Assembly (NCBI GenBank): GCA_027488935.1
Contig: JAIYAP010000081.1
Span: forward strand, 100,815 to 164,814
Direction: 5' to 3'
Length of the DNA: 64,000 nt
DNA from: Saprospiraceae bacterium
GTDB taxonomy: Bacteria; Bacteroidota; Bacteroidia; Chitinophagales; Saprospiraceae
Under the pieces are notes generated by a model. That model saw only the letters and a list, made by a program, of their open reading frames with translations. It ran no database searches and was not told the origin of the DNA. Position 1 is the stretch's first letter, and every line of letters starts with the position of its first letter. This document shows, in pieces, positions 60,013 through 64,000 of the stretch. The position numbers were made by a program, and so were the translations under genes.

Positions 60013-60831
60013 ATGGAAAAGAAGCGATTGTTAATCGTAACACAGGAAATGGAGCCTTACACAGAAGGCAATGACATCTCCGCCTTAGTAGGCAAACTCC
60101 CCAAATATTTACAGGATAACGGGTACGAATTGCGCATTTTGATGCCGCGTTATGGCGTGGTCAATGAGCGCCGGCACCGCCTGCATGAAGTTGTACGACT
60201 TTCTGGTATGAACATCATTGTTGACGACGATGACTATCCGCTCATTATCAAAGTGGCCTCTTTGCCGGGTTCCCGCCTTCAGGTTTATTTCTTGGACAAT
60301 GAGGATTTTTTCAAACGCAAGTTTGTCTTCGAAGATGGTGATGAAGTCCCATTTGAAGACAATCCGGATCGTGCGGCCTTCTTTTGTAAAGGCGCCATTG
60401 AAACGGTGAAAAAATTCGGATGGGCACCCGATGTGGTCATGTGCCACGGTTGGATGACCAGTTTGATTCCGCTTTACCTGCGCACCGCTTACAAAACCGA
60501 ACCGATCTTTATCAACGCGCAAATTGTATATGGCGCTTTCGACACCCCGCATGAACATATTGGGGGCGAGCGCTTTATGCAAAAAGCAGCCATCAACAAC
60601 CTGACCAAGGAAGACCTCGCAGCCTACATAGACGGCGATGGCATTTCGATGCACAAGGGCGCAGTGGCTTATTCGGATGGTGTCATGATAGGCAGCGAAA
60701 ACTTTGACACCAGCGTTGATTACCTGAACGCAGAAGACAAAGTGGTGATGCCTTGGAAATCTGATGCCGAGTTGTTACCGTCTACCAGCGAGTTTCTCCG
60801 TAATTTACTGGAAGCGGAAGTGCCACAATAA
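60013..60831 (+). CDS. Glycogen/starch synthase N-terminal domain protein
   Basis: A 272-aa protein matching the GT5 glycogen synthase catalytic N-terminal Rossmann domain (LLIVTQEMEPYTEGNDISALVGKLPKYLQDNGYELRILMPRYG, and VMCHGWMTSLIPLYL), but without the C-terminal half that binds ADP-glucose in full enzymes of about 480 aa. Such short forms are common in Bacteroidota. TEGNDISALV replaces the usual KVGGLADV loop that binds the nucleotide sugar. It may be a scaffold or partner rather than an active synthase. Confidence 0.85.
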   Translation: MEKKRLLIVTQEMEPYTEGNDISALVGKLPKYLQDNGYELRILMPRYGVVNERRHRLHEVVRLSGMNIIVDDDDYPLIIKVASLPGSRLQVYFLDNEDFFKRKFVFEDGDEVPFEDNPDRAAFFCKGAIETVKKFGWAPDVVMCHGWMTSLIPLYLRTAYKTEPIFINAQIVYGAFDTPHEHIGGERFMQKAAINNLTKEDLAAYIDGDGISMHKGAVAYSDGVMIGSENFDTSVDYLNAEDKVVMPWKSDAELLPSTSEFLRNLLEAEVPQ

Positions 60832-61016
60832 CATTGTTGACTTTTCCCTACTTCCACTTGGTTGAAAGCAGCAGGCAAATGACCGGATAAAGTAAAGGTT
60901 GGGTATATTCAAAAATATCCAATCGGAAACCAACCCGGCCGTTGCCTGCTGCGTCTTATTCGCATGGGTTTTATTATAACGATACCCAAACAGAAATTTT
61001 ACGATTTATTCAAATC

Positions 61017-62381
61017 ATGATGCAAAAACGCTCGGTTTTAGCCGTACTTATTATTCTTTCTTTGTTTGGCCTGTGGACGGCCTGTTCTCGACCAACTGCT
61101 TTTGGCTCCGATTTATTAGGTGATGAAACAGCCGATTACGATTATACGGATACCCTGACCGTTCAATTCACCCTTGAACGGGAAGACAGCCTCCTTACTT
61201 CCGACCGCTCTTCCACTACATCCTATTTTCTTTGTGGCGCATTGAAAGATCCAATTGTAGGCGATGCGGGGGCGCAAATTTACTCCTTGCTCCAATTGGG
61301 TGTCCTTGATCCTGGATTTGATAAAGCACGTCATAAAATTGATTCTGTGGTGCTTTATCTGCATTACAAAGCGGAGGGCGTGTATGGCGATACCATGCAA
61401 CCACTCACTTTAAAAGTATCGCGCCTGGATGAGCCACTTGCGTTTGACGGTAATTACTATTCCACCCAATCTATCCCCGCTACTACTGAAATTGGCCGGA
61501 TCGATCAGTTTTTGCCACGCCCACGTACCCTCGACAGTTTGTTTTCGACCACCTCCAGGGCTGCGTTTTTGCGGGTAAAACTCGACCAAAGTTTTGGTGA
61601 TACCCTGTTGTATATGGATAGTTTGGCGCTTACAGATGACACCTTGTTTTACAAGGCATTGCGTGGAATCAAAATTGAGGTTGCTCCGGTTGGTGGCTCG
61701 GCACCTGGTTCAATATTGGCGTTTAACCTGAATGACCCCGTTTACAGCCGCCTCCGGATGTATTACACCCAAGACGATACCCTGAAAACCTTTTTCGATT
61801 ACTTCTTTGAAGGTTGTAACAAGTTTGTACACTTCGATCATAATTATACCGGCACCCAGGCAGGACAACTCATCGACAAGCCCGCAGACAACCTCATGTA
61901 CTTGCAGGGAATGAATGGCTTGCGCCTGAAAATGGTGCTACCGTATATCGATAAACTGGAAAACATTGTGGTGAATGATGCCGATCTGATCTTGACAACG
62001 GCTGATGTAAATGGGGATTTGCCCATTTTAAGTAAAAATCCGGCCGACCAACTCATCATGACCTACAGCGTGGGCGATACATCCTACTTTTTTACACAGG
62101 ATGTGAATTATTCGATCGGGCTCACGGGCACCAATGGATTTGATCTCTTTGGCGGCTACCCGGTAGAAACAACTGAAAACGGTGTCACCTTCAATCAATA
62201 TAAATTGGCACTGTCTGATCGTTTGCAGAGCATGATCGACAACAACGCATCAACGCTGAATGATAAAACAATTTTTATCAGTGTTTATCCGCAAAATCGT
62301 ATCGCGATGCGCTCCATTTTGTATGGCCCCAAGAGTACGCTCTTCCCAGCCAAAATAGCATTGAAATACACCCGATTATAA
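61017..62381 (+). CDS. DUF4270 family lipoprotein
   Basis: A 454-aa exported protein. Signal peptide and lipobox in VLIILSLFGLWTACSRPT, then FGSDLLGDETADYDYTDTLTV, the family's opening. The body is beta-rich and predicted to be at the outer membrane or surface. DUF4270 proteins are specific to Bacteroidota and of unknown function; they are often encoded between glycogen synthase and glmS, as here. The start at 61017 begins the signal peptide. Confidence 0.9.
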   Translation: MMQKRSVLAVLIILSLFGLWTACSRPTAFGSDLLGDETADYDYTDTLTVQFTLEREDSLLTSDRSSTTSYFLCGALKDPIVGDAGAQIYSLLQLGVLDPGFDKARHKIDSVVLYLHYKAEGVYGDTMQPLTLKVSRLDEPLAFDGNYYSTQSIPATTEIGRIDQFLPRPRTLDSLFSTTSRAAFLRVKLDQSFGDTLLYMDSLALTDDTLFYKALRGIKIEVAPVGGSAPGSILAFNLNDPVYSRLRMYYTQDDTLKTFFDYFFEGCNKFVHFDHNYTGTQAGQLIDKPADNLMYLQGMNGLRLKMVLPYIDKLENIVVNDADLILTTADVNGDLPILSKNPADQLIMTYSVGDTSYFFTQDVNYSIGLTGTNGFDLFGGYPVETTENGVTFNQYKLALSDRLQSMIDNNASTLNDKTIFISVYPQNRIAMRSILYGPKSTLFPAKIALKYTRL

Positions 62382-62410
62382 TAAGTTAAAAAGAAATTTA
62401 GACCTTCCGT

Positions 62411-62441
62411 TTTGCGTGTTGCAAAATTTTTTGCAACTTTG
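62411..62441 (+). promoter_or_regulatory. glmS promoter with palindrome in the spacer
   Basis: TTTG (62411-62414), 19-nt spacer, CAACTTTG (62434-62441; one mismatch from TAnnTTTG). The palindrome GTTGCAAAA-TT-TTTTGCAAC (62418-62437) fills the spacer and enters the -7 box, so a dimeric regulator bound there would block transcription. Confidence 0.6.
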
Positions 62442-62569
62442 TACGCGTTTCACGGAAAATTATACTCGATTGACGGTGAAATGTTCCCAAAAGCGAACTT
62501 TTAATCCATCCGTTTCGCAGTCATCACAAACATGTTTTGCTCCCCAGCAAAACGCAACCGTTACCTTCT

Positions 62570-64000
62570 ATGTGTGGAATTGTTGCCTATATCGGCACTC
62601 AAAAAGCATACCCTATTCTGATCAAGGGTCTTCAACGCCTCGAATACAGAGGTTATGACAGTGCTGGTGTAGCACTGCAAAATGGCGAATTAAACTTATA
62701 TAAGAAAAAAGGTAAAGTCGCCGATCTCGTAGAATTTGTTGGAAATAAAAACACCAGTGGCCATATTGGCATAGGCCATACCCGCTGGGCAACCCATGGT
62801 AAGCCCGATGACATCAATGCGCATCCGCATATGAGCGGCAACGAACGCATTGTCCTCATCCACAACGGCATTATTGAAAACTATTCGGTACTGAAAAATG
62901 CCCTGCAAAAACACCATGGACATACCTTCAAATCTGAAACAGATACGGAAGTATTGGTACATCTGATTGAAGAAGTGCAGCGTAAAGAAAACCTGCCATT
63001 AGAAGAGGCTGTACGTCAGGCACTTACACAAGTACATGGCGCTTATGCAATTGTAGTGATGGACCGTGAGGATCCGACCAAACTTGTAGCGGCTCGAAAA
63101 TCAAGCCCCTTGGTCATCGGCATTGGCGAAAATGAATTCTTAATCGCTTCCGATGCTACCCCCATTGTAGAACACACCAAAAATGTAGTGTACCTCAATG
63201 ATGAAGAGGTTGCAACCATCACACTGGAAGAAGGCCTGGTAATAAAAACCTTGCGTAATGAGGTGATGACGCCTACCATCCATGGCATTGAACTCGAAAT
63301 TGAGCAACTGGAAAAAGGCGGATACGACTATTTCATGTTGAAAGAAATTTTCGAACAGCCTACCACCATTGCTGAATGTATGCGTGGCCGGATGGATTCG
63401 GAAGAAGGATGGATTCGCTTGGGCGGTATGCATGAGCACATGAAGCGCCTGGTGAATGCACAACGGATGGTAATTCTAGGTTGCGGCACTTCCTGGCATG
63501 CGGGTATGATTGCCGAATATTTATTTGAAGACCTTGCACGCCTTCCGGTTGAAGTAGAATACGCTTCTGAATTCCGGTATCGTAACCCGGTAGTGCGCGA
63601 AAATGATATTGTTTTAGCCATTTCACAATCGGGTGAAACCGCAGATACGTTTGCAGCCCTCGAATTGGCCAAACAACGCGGCGCCCTAACATATGGTATT
63701 GTAAATGTTGTTGGCTCCTCTATTGCTCGCCTTACACACAGTGGCTCATACATCCACGTAGGCCCGGAAATCGGCGTGGCATCTACTAAAGCATTTACTG
63801 GACAGGTTACAATGCTTACCATGATGGCCTTGGTTCTGGGCTATGAGCGCGGCTTTTTGCCCAAATCGCAGTACCAACACCTGGTACAAGAACTCTCGTT
63901 GATTCCTGGAAAAGTAGAACGTTTGCTGGAAAGCTGCCATGAACAAGTAAAATATATTGCCGGAGAATTTAAAGATGCTACCAATGCCTTGTATCTTGGC
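62570..64000 (+). CDS. glmS: Glutamine-fructose-6-phosphate aminotransferase, 5' part
   Basis: 477 codons are visible and the gene continues past the window edge (full length about 610 aa). GlmS makes glucosamine-6-phosphate from fructose-6-phosphate and glutamine, the first step to UDP-GlcNAc for peptidoglycan. The nucleophile Cys is in the N-terminal CGIVAYIG; LEYRGYDSAGVA, GIGHTRWATHG and HNGIIENY follow. The isomerase part has CGTSWHAG, ISQSGETADTFAA and GPEIGVASTKAFTGQ. No glmS ribozyme is expected in this phylum and none is seen; a palindromic promoter lies upstream instead. Confidence 0.97.
   Translation, partial: MCGIVAYIGTQKAYPILIKGLQRLEYRGYDSAGVALQNGELNLYKKKGKVADLVEFVGNKNTSGHIGIGHTRWATHGKPDDINAHPHMSGNERIVLIHNGIIENYSVLKNALQKHHGHTFKSETDTEVLVHLIEEVQRKENLPLEEAVRQALTQVHGAYAIVVMDREDPTKLVAARKSSPLVIGIGENEFLIASDATPIVEHTKNVVYLNDEEVATITLEEGLVIKTLRNEVMTPTIHGIELEIEQLEKGGYDYFMLKEIFEQPTTIAECMRGRMDSEEGWIRLGGMHEHMKRLVNAQRMVILGCGTSWHAGMIAEYLFEDLARLPVEVEYASEFRYRNPVVRENDIVLAISQSGETADTFAALELAKQRGALTYGIVNVVGSSIARLTHSGSYIHVGPEIGVASTKAFTGQVTMLTMMALVLGYERGFLPKSQYQHLVQELSLIPGKVERLLESCHEQVKYIAGEFKDATNALYLG

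Noticed and set aside
62442..62569. A glmS ribozyme upstream of glmS
   Set aside because: That ribozyme is known from Firmicutes; the short leader shows no sign of its core, and a conventional promoter with palindrome is present instead.

Overview
The window is 64 kb of a Bacteroidota chromosome, most likely a member of the Saprospiria/Chitinophagia group (lineage is inference). Evidence: two proteins with type IX secretion (T9SS) type A C-terminal sorting domains, the T9SS regulator PorX, a TonB-dependent receptor with a carboxypeptidase-regulatory-like N-terminal domain, a DUF4270 lipoprotein, an N-terminal-only GT5 glycogen synthase, and many promoters of the Bacteroidota type (TTTG near -33, TAnnTTTG near -7). 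There are no rRNA genes, insertion sequences, phage genes or CRISPR arrays. The gene content is mostly chromosomal housekeeping plus several small accessory islands.

Layout. 1-7 kb: sigma-54 response regulator, two unknown genes, and a translationally coupled pair of photolyases (one of the Fe-S class). 7-16 kb: ECF sigma factor with a large membrane partner, a WYL regulator with an NTF2-like protein, an outer-membrane barrel, a T9SS cargo protein and a membrane adenylate cyclase. 16-21 kb: DUF1015 protein, Lgt, DinB, and a MarR-controlled four-gene redox/stress operon. 21.3-24.4 kb: a tight three-gene operon encoding a J-domain/pseudokinase fusion, a VWA protein and a divergent adenylosuccinate synthetase; I cannot match it to a described system. 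24-31 kb: two exported unknown proteins, a LytS/LytTR two-component pair and glyA. 31-35 kb: def, ruvX, a toxin-antitoxin remnant, and a Ro60-type TROVE protein gene followed on the same strand by three tandem Y-RNA-like genes. 35-40 kb: a three-gene 2-oxoacid oxidoreductase operon with a GltD-like flavin/Fe-S subunit. 40-48 kb: TerB-like protein, a TonB receptor with a phosphodiesterase, and an OmpA-type repeat protein. 48-64 kb: XRE-cupin regulator, DEAD helicase, serine dehydratase, RsgA, 3-hydroxyanthranilate dioxygenase, PorX, HD hydrolase, a second repeat protein paralogous to the OmpA-type one, glycogen synthase, DUF4270 lipoprotein and the 5' part of glmS.

The most interesting element is the Ro60/Y RNA locus (33.08-35.11 kb). 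Three RNAs share the same 5' box, 3' box and TACTTC box around a 9-bp helix whose sequence changes in each copy while pairing is kept. Two of them insert a tRNA-like module in permuted order: T arm, acceptor 3' strand, loop, acceptor 5' strand. In one of these the T arm, 7-bp acceptor and D arm all obey tRNA geometry. The second candidate is the J-domain/pseudokinase-VWA-PurA-like operon. A third theme is the number of dispersed palindromic repeats: a GGTCGCGACC-centred family at four loci with compensatory stem changes, long CACGGAG-type hairpins at three loci, and a 200-nt nested hairpin at 40.9 kb.
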